NCBI GenBank assembly: GCA_944389925.1
Contig: CALXOD010000037.1
Location: 1 to 64,000 of the forward strand
Length of the DNA: 64,000 nucleotides
DNA from: an uncultured Victivallaceae bacterium
Lineage (GTDB): Bacteria; Verrucomicrobiota; Lentisphaeria; Victivallales; Victivallaceae
Direction: 5' to 3'
Shown here: one piece after another, positions 17,864-25,025 of the stretch
Position numbering within the stretch: the stretch's first letter is position 1
Layout of the letters: every line of letters starts with the position of its first letter
Translations under genes and position numbers: made by a program
Notes under the pieces: model-generated
What the model saw: the letters and a program-made list of their open reading frames with translations, nothing else
Told to the model about the DNA's origin: nothing
The model's database searches: none

Positions 17864-18772
17864 ATGAAACTCGCGTCCATCCTCAACGAGAATCTGATTT
17901 TCTGCGGCGTTGCCGGCAGAGATCGGAGAGAGATTTTCGAGAATCTGCTGCGCATGGCCGCTACGCAGATTCAACTGCCGGATTCACCGGAGAAACTGGT
18001 TGCCGGTATCATCGAGCGGGAAGACGCCGTCGGTATGGAATACGACGGTCTGGCGCTGCCGCATATCCGTCTGGAGCATCTGACGGATCTGGCAATCATC
18101 ATCGGTATGCCGGAACAGCCGGTGCAGCTGCGGGAAAGCGACGGCGCGCCGACTTCCATTATCATCCTGTCACTGATTGGCGACGAAACCGGCGATACTT
18201 ACCTCAAGGCCTTGTCCGCCTTTGTGCGTTACCTCGGGAATGCCGATACCCGCCAGCGGATGCTGTCCGCCGGTTCTCCGGCGGAGGTCCTGGCAATGAT
18301 CCGGAAGGACAATGTCTGTTTGAAGAAGACCATCACGGCCGAAGATCTGATGAATCCGCCTGCCGAGACGGTTTCACCGGACGACAATCTGACGGTGGCG
18401 CTGGATATTTTCAATCGCGGGAAACGGACGATTCTGCCGGTGACGGATGCGGCAGGGAAGCTGGTGGGGGAACTGGACGCGACGGAAGTGATCCGCCACT
18501 TCATTCCGGAATACATTTTCATGATGGAAAGCACCAGATTTCTGGTGAGTTTCGAACCATTCGAACGCATCTTCCGGGAGGAACAGCACTACACGGTGCG
18601 GGAGCTGATGCAGGCCCCGCGTCTGTGCATCCGGCCGGATGTGCCGTTGATCCGCTTTACGATTTCTCTGGTGAATCGCACTGCCGGATTGATTTTCGTA
18701 ACCGATGACAGCGGCATGCTCATCGGGGAGTTGTCCATCAAAAACATTATTCATAAAGTGCTGCGCGGTTGA
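17864..18772 (+). CDS. PTS EIIA (fructose/nitrogen type) fused to a CBS-domain pair, copy 2
   Basis: The protein has 302 residues and is collinear with the copy at 5921 from MKLA to the last residues (VLRG here, MMRG there). The EIIA-type domain has its phosphorylatable histidine at about 67 (GLALPHIRLEHL), and two CBS motifs follow (RTILPVTDAAGKLVGEL, GLIFVTDDSGMLIGEL). The start at 17864 is chosen for AGGAGAG upstream and for agreement with the paralogue; an ATG at 17816 is less likely. A gap of only 29 bases separates it from the NhaD/ArsB-type transporter, so the two are probably cotranscribed and the protein may gate or sense that transporter. That link is inferred from position only. 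Confidence 0.82.
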   Translation: MKLASILNENLIFCGVAGRDRREIFENLLRMAATQIQLPDSPEKLVAGIIEREDAVGMEYDGLALPHIRLEHLTDLAIIIGMPEQPVQLRESDGAPTSIIILSLIGDETGDTYLKALSAFVRYLGNADTRQRMLSAGSPAEVLAMIRKDNVCLKKTITAEDLMNPPAETVSPDDNLTVALDIFNRGKRTILPVTDAAGKLVGELDATEVIRHFIPEYIFMMESTRFLVSFEPFERIFREEQHYTVRELMQAPRLCIRPDVPLIRFTISLVNRTAGLIFVTDDSGMLIGELSIKNIIHKVLRG

Positions 18773-18801
18773 GTGCCGCGGTTTGCTGCGGAAGATAGAA
18801 A

Positions 18802-20277
18802 ATGTTAAGTTTCTGGTTTGCTACTGTTGTCTTTTTCGGGACCTACGTCCTGATCGCTACCGAGAAAATACACAAGACCACCGCCGCGCTTGTCGGTGCC
18901 GCGCTGATGATGATCTTCATTCTGGAAGGTCCCGGTCATGGCAGCGGTTCTCATCAAGCCCCTCCCCGGGATGCGGCCACGATGGTACAGCTGGAAAAGA
19001 CGGAAGAGACCGCCGATGGCGGCTCAAAGGTTACTTATGTGACGCCCGCCCCGGCGAAAAATGTCGTGCCGTCCGCGACTGCCGAAGCCGCAAGCCGGTA
19101 TGCGAAACTGGACATGTTTGCCCGGTATTCCAACTTTGATGTGGTGTTCACGCTGGCGGGGATGATGCTGCTGGTGAATATTCTTTCCGGGACCGGGCTG
19201 TTTCAGTATGTAGCCATTAAATGCGCCAAGCTGGCCAAGGGATCACCGATCCGCACCATGGTGCTGCTGGTCATGGCGACGGCGACGCTTTCGGCATTTC
19301 TGGATAACGTGACGACAGTGCTGCTGGTGGCGCCGGTGACCCTGGTGGTGGCCGCGGAAATGGCATTGCCGGCGCTGCCGTTTCTGATGGCGGAAACCAT
19401 CGCCTCCAACATCGGCGGGACCGCTACGCTGATCGGGGACCCGCCGAACCTGATCATCGGCTCGGCGGCGAATCTGGACTTCATGGCGTTCCTGATCAAC
19501 CTGACGCCGTTCGTGGCGTTGATTCTGGTGCTGTACTGCATCTGTTTGTGGCTTTACTATTCGAAGCGCATGCACGTCAATGTGGAACAGCGCGCCCGGA
19601 TTATGGAACTGGACGAAGCGAGCGCGATCACCGATCCGGTAAACATGCGGCGCGGTGGAATTGTAATGGGACTGACGATTCTCGGCTTTCTGGTGCACGG
19701 CGCGGTCGGGCTGCAGCCGAGCGTGGTGGCCATGACGGGCGCGGCGCTGGCACTGGTGGTTTGCCGGGTTAATGTGGACCACGCACTGGAAAAGATCGAA
19801 TGGAGCACGCTGTTTTTCTTCATGGGCCTCTTCATTCTGGTGGCCGGTGCGGAGAAGGCGGGGCTGATGGCGGAATTCGGAAAACTGCTGTCGTTCGCCT
19901 CCGACTGGCCGGTTCCGGTCACGGTGCTGGCGGTGATGTGGATCAGCGGTACCGCGGCGGCCGTGATGAACAACGTTTCCTTTACCGCGGCCATGGTCAG
20001 CGTGGTGGCGGCGTTTTTGAATACCACTCCGCAATTCCAGAGCAACGTCGCCTGCCAGGAGCTGATGTGGTGGGGGCTGGCGCTGGCGGTCTGTCTTGGC
20101 GGAAACGGCACCATTGTAGGGGCCGCCGCCAATCTGGTGATCGCGGGCATTGCCGAAAAAAACGGCCAGAAGGTGACGTTTATGACGTTTTTCCGCTATG
20201 GATTCCCGGTTACATTCGGTTGCATGGTGCTGGCTTCGATCTATATTGTGATCCGTTATTATGTCCTCTGCCGCTGA
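18802..20277 (+). CDS. NhaD/ArsB-type ion transporter (IT superfamily)
   Basis: The 491-residue membrane protein has about eleven hydrophobic segments. The first is at residues 1-40, then comes a soluble insertion of about 60 residues (GPGHGSGSHQAPP to the KLDMFARYSNFD region) before the second. Family signatures are FLDNVTTVLLVAPVTLV, IGGTATLIGDPPNLIIG, and in the second half MNNVSFTAAMVSVVAAF and GGNGTIVGAAANLVIAG. These inverted repeats are typical of NhaD sodium/proton antiporters, ArsB and P-protein relatives in the inner membrane. The ion is not decided by sequence. It follows the EIIA-CBS gene by 29 bases and overlaps the next gene by 17 bases. Confidence 0.87.
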   Translation: MLSFWFATVVFFGTYVLIATEKIHKTTAALVGAALMMIFILEGPGHGSGSHQAPPRDAATMVQLEKTEETADGGSKVTYVTPAPAKNVVPSATAEAASRYAKLDMFARYSNFDVVFTLAGMMLLVNILSGTGLFQYVAIKCAKLAKGSPIRTMVLLVMATATLSAFLDNVTTVLLVAPVTLVVAAEMALPALPFLMAETIASNIGGTATLIGDPPNLIIGSAANLDFMAFLINLTPFVALILVLYCICLWLYYSKRMHVNVEQRARIMELDEASAITDPVNMRRGGIVMGLTILGFLVHGAVGLQPSVVAMTGAALALVVCRVNVDHALEKIEWSTLFFFMGLFILVAGAEKAGLMAEFGKLLSFASDWPVPVTVLAVMWISGTAAAVMNNVSFTAAMVSVVAAFLNTTPQFQSNVACQELMWWGLALAVCLGGNGTIVGAAANLVIAGIAEKNGQKVTFMTFFRYGFPVTFGCMVLASIYIVIRYYVLCR

Positions 20278-20725
20278 TTCGGTTGACATTCGGGTGATCG
20301 AGGCCGTTGAACCGGCGGCGATTGCCCGGTTGTATCGACTGGCCGGCTGGTGGGAAGAGGACTGGAACGGGGATTTCATCGCGCCGATGCTGGCGGGGTC
20401 AACCGTAGTGACGGGAGCTTTTGATGATTCGGGGCGTCTGGTCGGCTTTGGGCGAGCGGTTTCCGACGGTGCCAGCGATGCTTATATTCAGGATGTGGTG
20501 GTCGACCCTGAATTCCGGCGCCGGGGGATTGCCGCCGGCATGGTTCAGTTGCTGCTCCGGGAATTACGCCGCCGCGGCGTGGACTGGATCGGTCTGATCG
20601 GCGCACCGGGTACCCGGAGCCTATACGAGCGGTGTGGTTTCGAAGTCATGCCGGATTATATTCCCATGCACTGGTCCGGGAAGGCGCCGGATTCAGCGGA
20701 AGAGGGGGGCAGGCGGGAGGATTGA
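20261..20725 (+). CDS. GNAT family N-acetyltransferase
   Basis: The 154-residue protein shows the GNAT acetyl-CoA motif QDVVVDPEFRRRGIAAGMV near residue 88 and the C-terminal LYERCGFE typical of small-molecule acetyltransferases. Its start codon lies inside the end of the transporter gene (17-base overlap), so it is probably translationally coupled to it. The acceptor is unknown. A terminator follows immediately. Confidence 0.85.
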   Translation: MSSAADSVDIRVIEAVEPAAIARLYRLAGWWEEDWNGDFIAPMLAGSTVVTGAFDDSGRLVGFGRAVSDGASDAYIQDVVVDPEFRRRGIAAGMVQLLLRELRRRGVDWIGLIGAPGTRSLYERCGFEVMPDYIPMHWSGKAPDSAEEGGRRED

Positions 20726-20757
20726 AAAATGACGGGCATGTGTCCGTCATTTTTTTT
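20726..20757. terminator. Shared terminator of the GNAT and HAD genes
   Basis: AAAATGACGG (20726-20735) pairs with CCGTCATTTT (20744-20753), followed by more T. Read on the minus strand it is also a hairpin with a T run, and the stop codon of the HAD gene lies in its first arm, so it can end both convergent transcripts. Confidence 0.8.
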
Positions 20758-21397
20758 GGCCGGTGAGGATGGCGGGGATGTCAGACGGATGGATTGCGAT
20801 GAAATCCGGGTGTTCCGCCTCCAGTTGTGGCAGCGTTTCATATCCCCAGCTGACGGCAAGAGTTTTCATGCCGGCTGCCGCTCCGGCACGGATATCGCCG
20901 ACGGTATCGCCGATCATGACGCACCGGTCAGGAGGGAAACCATGCCGGGCGAGTGCGGTCCGGAGCATGCCGGCTTTCCCTTTTTCTCCGGCAGGCAGGG
21001 GGGTATCGATGGTGTAGAATTCACGGAATGCGTTGAGCATGTCGAATTTTTCCATGATTTTCCGCATCGGGCAGAGTCGTTTATTGGTGGCGATGAACAA
21101 AGTTGCGCCGTCTTCTCGCAGTTGGTTCAACAGCGGGACCACTCCTGCGTAAGGTACGGTTTGCGGAAAACCGGAGTCATCATAAATATTCTGAAATACA
21201 CGGGCAATTTCGGCGATCAATGTGTCCGGGGCATCCGGGAGTACTTCCCGTACGCAGTCCGCCAGAGGAGGGCCGATGCGAAATGCCTGTTGGTCATAGA
21301 CAATGCCCAGACGGGCAAAAGTCTCCTGATAAGTTGCGAGAATGTCAGCACGGGTATCACATAAAGTACCGTCAAAATCAAAAAAAACAGCGTCCAT
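20747..21397 (-). CDS. HAD-superfamily hydrolase, phosphoglycolate phosphatase-like
   Basis: The 216-residue protein has the four HAD motifs: DFDGTLCD with the nucleophile aspartate near residue 7, FIATNK near 105, a lysine in GEKGKAG near 142, and MIGDTVGDIRAG near 165. The small helical cap between motifs I and II is typical of Gph-like phosphatases. It would dephosphorylate a small phosphate ester in the cytoplasm. It lies 12 bases after rfbH and may be the last gene of the rfb transcript, where a sugar phosphatase role is also possible. Confidence 0.85.
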   Translation of the reverse strand: MDAVFFDFDGTLCDTRADILATYQETFARLGIVYDQQAFRIGPPLADCVREVLPDAPDTLIAEIARVFQNIYDDSGFPQTVPYAGVVPLLNQLREDGATLFIATNKRLCPMRKIMEKFDMLNAFREFYTIDTPLPAGEKGKAGMLRTALARHGFPPDRCVMIGDTVGDIRAGAAAGMKTLAVSWGYETLPQLEAEHPDFIAIHPSDIPAILTGQKK

Positions 21398-21409
21398 TTT
21401 CCAAAGTTC

Positions 21410-22750
21410 CTATGCGTGGTGCCGCCGTTGAACAAAATCGATGACGGCGGCGGCCATGAAATCAAGTTTTTCCTGTGTCATACCGGGATAGACACCGATC
21501 CAGAGGGCATCGTTCATGATCTTGTCAGTCATCGGCAGAGTTCCCACCGTCCGGTAATCCACACCGGGGCGCAGGCTTTCGCAACAGGGATGGTGCAGCA
21601 GGTTTCCGGCAAAGAGGTTGCGGGTCTGAATCCGGCGCTGTTCCAGTGCCCGGGCCAGCTCGTTGCGGGAGAAGGGTGCTTCGTCCCGGCGCAGCAGCAG
21701 GAACCCAAACCACGACGGTTCCGTCTCCGGTGTCGGCCGCGGCAGGATGAAATCGGGTTCCAGAGGGGCGAGCCGTTGATTCAGATAGGCATGGTTTCGC
21801 CGCCGCGCAGCGATGAAATCAGGCAGTTTGTTCAGTTGAGCACAGCCGATGGCTGCCTGCAGATCGGTGGCTTTCAGATTGTATCCGAAATGACCGTAGA
21901 CGTATTTATGATCGTATCCTTTCGGCAATGTTCCGAACTGGCGTTCGAAACGACAGCCGCAACTGTTGTCCCGACCGGGTTCGCACCAGCAGTCGCGTCC
22001 CCAGTCGCGGAGGGAAAGCATGATCTTATGCAGCTGCGGGTCGGAGGTATAAACCGCGCCGCCTTCGCCGGTCGTCAGATGGTGGGGCGGGTAAAAGCTG
22101 GAGGTGCCGATATCACCTGCACTGCCAGTGCGCTGTCCGTGCCAGAACGAACCGAGGGCATCGCAGTTGTCTTCCACCAGCCAGAGGTTGTGCCGGTCAC
22201 AGAAATTCTTGACCCGCCCCAGATCAAAGGGATTTCCCAGGGCATGGGCGATCATGACCGCACGAGTGCGCGGCGACCATGCCGCCTCCAGTTCGTCACA
22301 GTTGATATTGCCGTCACAGCCGACATCGACGAAAACGGGAACCGCTCCGTATTGCACGATAGGGGCGACTGTGGTAGGAAAGGCGGCAGCGACTGTGATG
22401 ACTTCGTCGCCTCTTTGGATTCGCCTTTCACCGAGGGTGGGAGAGGTCAACGCCGAAAATGCCAGCAGATTGGCTGATGATCCGGAGTTGACCATCAAGG
22501 CAAAACGCACGCCCAGAAATTCCGCCAGGCGGCGTTCAAATTCCCGGGAACGATCCCCCCAGGTCAGCCAGAAATCCAAGGCAGCTTCGGTCAGCGCCGT
22601 GACTTCTTCCGCGTCGAAGACCCGGCCCGCGTAGGGAATACGGCTCTCGTCCGGGACGAATGGGATTTCTGCTTCGGCGCCATGGCGTAGCTGGCAGTAA
22701 AGCGCGACCTTCTCCATAATGTCAGCGCGTAGTTGTTCTAATGAGTCCAT
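21410..22750 (-). CDS. rfbH: CDP-4-dehydro-6-deoxyglucose 3-dehydrase (E1)
   Basis: The 446-residue enzyme removes the C3 hydroxyl of CDP-4-keto-6-deoxyglucose, the committing step to 3,6-dideoxyhexoses. It belongs to the DegT/DnrJ/EryC1 aminotransferase fold but has the dehydrase features: the usual PLP-binding lysine is replaced by histidine in SSFYPPHHLTTGEGGAV, and a cysteine cluster follows in RDCWCEPGRDNSCGCRF, which fits the 2Fe-2S site of E1. Other motifs are VNSGSSANLLA and HALGNPFDLG. It works with an E3 reductase, which is not in the window. Its start overlaps the end of rfbG by 13 bases. Confidence 0.94.
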   Translation of the reverse strand: MDSLEQLRADIMEKVALYCQLRHGAEAEIPFVPDESRIPYAGRVFDAEEVTALTEAALDFWLTWGDRSREFERRLAEFLGVRFALMVNSGSSANLLAFSALTSPTLGERRIQRGDEVITVAAAFPTTVAPIVQYGAVPVFVDVGCDGNINCDELEAAWSPRTRAVMIAHALGNPFDLGRVKNFCDRHNLWLVEDNCDALGSFWHGQRTGSAGDIGTSSFYPPHHLTTGEGGAVYTSDPQLHKIMLSLRDWGRDCWCEPGRDNSCGCRFERQFGTLPKGYDHKYVYGHFGYNLKATDLQAAIGCAQLNKLPDFIAARRRNHAYLNQRLAPLEPDFILPRPTPETEPSWFGFLLLRRDEAPFSRNELARALEQRRIQTRNLFAGNLLHHPCCESLRPGVDYRTVGTLPMTDKIMNDALWIGVYPGMTQEKLDFMAAAVIDFVQRRHHA

Positions 22751-23814
22751 GCCAAATCCTTTTCCGTCGCTGTAGCGACATAAGCTTCCAGATCCTCGCG
22801 TGTGCGCACTGCCCCTTGTTCATAAAAGGCGCGGTACCAGGCAGCTGTCCGTTTCAGGGTCTCCGCCAGATCCCAGACCGGTTGCCAGCCGAGCCGCTGT
22901 CGGGCGCGTCGGCAGTCGAGTCGGAGCAGTCCGGCTTCATGGGGGCCGGACTGGGTATCGGCACACTCAAAGCGTACCGCGGGCCAGGCTTCGGAGAGTT
23001 TTCGGGCGACGTTCCGAACACAAACTGCATCTTCCTGTGCCGGACCGAAATTCCAGGCGGTCGCCACTGTTTTTTTCCCTTCCAGCAGTTTCTGTCCCAA
23101 CAGGAGATAACCGGAAAGCGGTTCCCACACATGTTGCCAGGGGCGAACTGCATCGGGCCGACGCAGCACCTCCACCCGGTCGGCAGCCGCAGCACGGATC
23201 AGGTCGGGAATCAGCCGGTCTTCAGCCCAATCGCCACCGCCGACGACGTTGCCGGCTCGGGCCGTCGCCAGCAGCACCCGGCCTTCGGGAGAGAAAAAGG
23301 AGTCCCGATAACAGGCCGACACCAGTTCGGCGCATCCTTTGGAAGCACTGTATGGATCGAAACCACCCATCGGATCGTTTTCCCGGTATCCGGTGGTGGT
23401 TTCCCGGTTCCGGTAACACTTGTCGCTGGTAACGACGACTACTGCACGCACCGATTCACAGGCACGGCAGCACTCGAGGAGATTGACGGTTCCCTGGACG
23501 TTGATTTCGAACGTTTCCGCCGGTTGCCGGAAGGACGCGCGAACCAGAGGCTGCGCTGCCAGGTGAAAGACGATTTCCGGGCGGAATTTCAAAAATGCCT
23601 TGCGCAGTTTCAGACGATTGCGCAAATCGCCCCAGACGGACGTAACCGGCAGCTCCAACAACGGAAACAGGGCCGGGTCCGTGACAGGCGGGAGCGCATA
23701 TCCGTAAACTTTGGCACCAAGCTGTTCCAGCCAGCAGGCCAGGTGTGCTCCCTTGAATCCGGAATGGCCGCTGATCAGAACCCGGCGATCCCGGTAGATC
23801 CCGCCGAACATCAT
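22738..23814 (-). CDS. rfbG: CDP-glucose 4,6-dehydratase
   Basis: The 358-residue short-chain dehydrogenase/reductase-type enzyme turns CDP-glucose into CDP-4-keto-6-deoxyglucose. Motifs are the N-terminal VLISGHSGFKGAHLACWLE for NAD, FHLAAQPLVR, the catalytic YSASKG (Tyr-x3-Lys), and RAGNVVGGGDWAEDRLIPD, which is characteristic of RfbG. The start at 23814 is chosen because ATGA there overlaps the stop codon of rfbF by four bases; a longer frame upstream lies inside rfbF. It ends with TAG inside the start region of rfbH, so the three genes are translationally coupled. Confidence 0.95.
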   Translation of the reverse strand: MMFGGIYRDRRVLISGHSGFKGAHLACWLEQLGAKVYGYALPPVTDPALFPLLELPVTSVWGDLRNRLKLRKAFLKFRPEIVFHLAAQPLVRASFRQPAETFEINVQGTVNLLECCRACESVRAVVVVTSDKCYRNRETTTGYRENDPMGGFDPYSASKGCAELVSACYRDSFFSPEGRVLLATARAGNVVGGGDWAEDRLIPDLIRAAAADRVEVLRRPDAVRPWQHVWEPLSGYLLLGQKLLEGKKTVATAWNFGPAQEDAVCVRNVARKLSEAWPAVRFECADTQSGPHEAGLLRLDCRRARQRLGWQPVWDLAETLKRTAAWYRAFYEQGAVRTREDLEAYVATATEKDLAWTH

Positions 23815-24647
23815 GATACGGCCTCCGGTTGGGCATCCGGCCAAAAACGGGTCCATGGAGCGCAGTGATTTTTCCACATGTCATTGAGCAGGGTGTATTC
23901 CCGGGGAGTGTCCATGCATTGCCAGAAGCCTTCATGGCGGTAGGCATTCAGTTCATCGGCTGCAACGGCGGCACGCATCGGTTCGGCTTCGAGAAAGACG
24001 TCCCGGTCTGCGGGAATCATTCGTTCAATGAAACTTTTTTCCATCACCATGAAGCCGCCGTTGATATAACCTTCGGTCCGAGCTGGTTTTTCCGTGAAGC
24101 CGCACACCCGGTCGCCGTCGAAGCGCATTTCGCCGAAACGGCCTTCCGGATGCACTGCCGATACTGTCAGCAGTTGTCCGCCCGCGCGGTGGCGTTTCAG
24201 GACCGCTCGAATGTCAATATCCGCCACTGCATCGCCGTATGTCAGGAAAAAACAGGAATCTGTCGGATGCAGGTGCCGGGCCGCCAGCCGGATCCGAGTG
24301 GCGGTACAGCTGTCCAGTCCGGTGTCGGCCAGCGTAATTTCCCACTCTGACTCCGGGCAGTTGCCGGTATAACGGATATCGCCGGGGGTACCGGGATGCA
24401 GTGTGATGTCCGAGGTCAGGGCTCGGAAATTAAGAAAATAATGGACGAATTCTTCGCGTTTGTAGCCCAAACAAAGAATGAATCGCCGCACACCGAACGC
24501 GGCATAGCATTTCATGATGTGCCAGACGATCGGCTGCGGACCGATGGGGACCATCGGTTTGGGCAGCAGCTCAGTTACGTCGCGCAGGCGGGTGCCCCGC
24601 CCGCCGCATAGAATCATCAGCGGCGGCATTTCCTGGCAATTCGACAT
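23811..24647 (-). CDS. rfbF: Glucose-1-phosphate cytidylyltransferase
   Basis: The 278-residue nucleotidyltransferase makes CDP-glucose from CTP and glucose-1-phosphate. It starts at 24647 with AGGAG ten bases upstream. The N-terminal LMILCGGRGTRLRDVTELLPKP includes the nucleotide-binding loop, followed by KPMVPIGPQPIVWHIMKCYA. Further family marks are FLTYGDAVADIDI, GFTEKP and INGGFMV, and DELNAYRHEGFWQCMDT near the C-terminus. It is the first gene of rfbF-rfbG-rfbH and has a plausible promoter. The cytoplasmic product feeds a surface polysaccharide. Confidence 0.95.
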   Translation of the reverse strand: MSNCQEMPPLMILCGGRGTRLRDVTELLPKPMVPIGPQPIVWHIMKCYAAFGVRRFILCLGYKREEFVHYFLNFRALTSDITLHPGTPGDIRYTGNCPESEWEITLADTGLDSCTATRIRLAARHLHPTDSCFFLTYGDAVADIDIRAVLKRHRAGGQLLTVSAVHPEGRFGEMRFDGDRVCGFTEKPARTEGYINGGFMVMEKSFIERMIPADRDVFLEAEPMRAAVAADELNAYRHEGFWQCMDTPREYTLLNDMWKNHCAPWTRFWPDAQPEAVS

Positions 24648-24684
24648 TTCGGGGGTCTCCTTCCGGATGAAGCATGTTCTTCCC

Positions 24685-24713
24685 AAAGTACACCGTTTTC
24701 GGTGAAAAAGCAA
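24685..24713 (-). promoter_or_regulatory. Promoter for rfbFGH
   Basis: On the minus strand TTGCTT (24708-24713), 17 bases, TACTTT (24685-24690). The spacer contains the inverted repeat CACCG-TTTT-CGGTG (+ strand), a possible operator placed between the two promoter boxes. Confidence 0.5.
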
Positions 24714-24806
24714 GGCAATGACGATTTTCGCGCCTTGAAAATTCATTCCGATGCCATGACAACGCAGGAGAGTTTTTAAATTTTTCAAAAAAAAATGTAT
24801 TTCAGT

Positions 24807-24834
24807 TTGCAAAAAAAGTGATGTATACTATATT
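24807..24834 (+). promoter_or_regulatory. Promoter for tRNA-Glu
   Basis: TTGCAA (24807-24812), 16 bases, TATATT (24829-24834), in an AT-rich stretch; the tRNA begins 18 bases further on. Confidence 0.7.
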
Positions 24835-24851
24835 AAAGGCATGTTGAAGCT

Positions 24852-24927
24852 GTCCCTATCGTCTAGAGGCCTAGGACACCGGGTTTTCATCCCGGCAACC
24901 GGGGTTCGAATCCCCGTGGGGATGCCA
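24852..24927 (+). tRNA. tRNA-Glu (anticodon UUC)
   Basis: The sequence folds as a cloverleaf: acceptor GUCCCUA with UGGGGAU, D-arm with CUAGAGGCCUAGG, anticodon arm CCGGG-UUUUCAU-CCCGG giving UUC, T-arm GGGGUUCGAAUCCCC. Discriminator G and an encoded CCA follow. The length is 76 bases. It stands alone, followed by its own terminator. Confidence 0.95.
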
Positions 24928-24946
24928 CTTTTTTAAGGTGAGAAAG

Positions 24947-24976
24947 ACCAGCCGTTTTACGGTTGGTTTTTTTTTT
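24947..24976 (+). terminator. Terminator after tRNA-Glu
   Basis: ACCAGCCG pairs with CGGTTGGT (one G-T pair) around a short loop, followed by ten T. Confidence 0.8.
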
Positions 24977-25025
24977 GCCATGAAACCAGAATGCTGGCTC
25001 CCCTCTGAGCTTGTGAAACTGTTTT

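Noticed and set aside
17809-18708. Long + strand frame within the second EIIA-CBS gene
   Set aside because: It is a shadow frame rich in Arg and Gly without any motif; the real frame keeps EIIA and CBS signatures.
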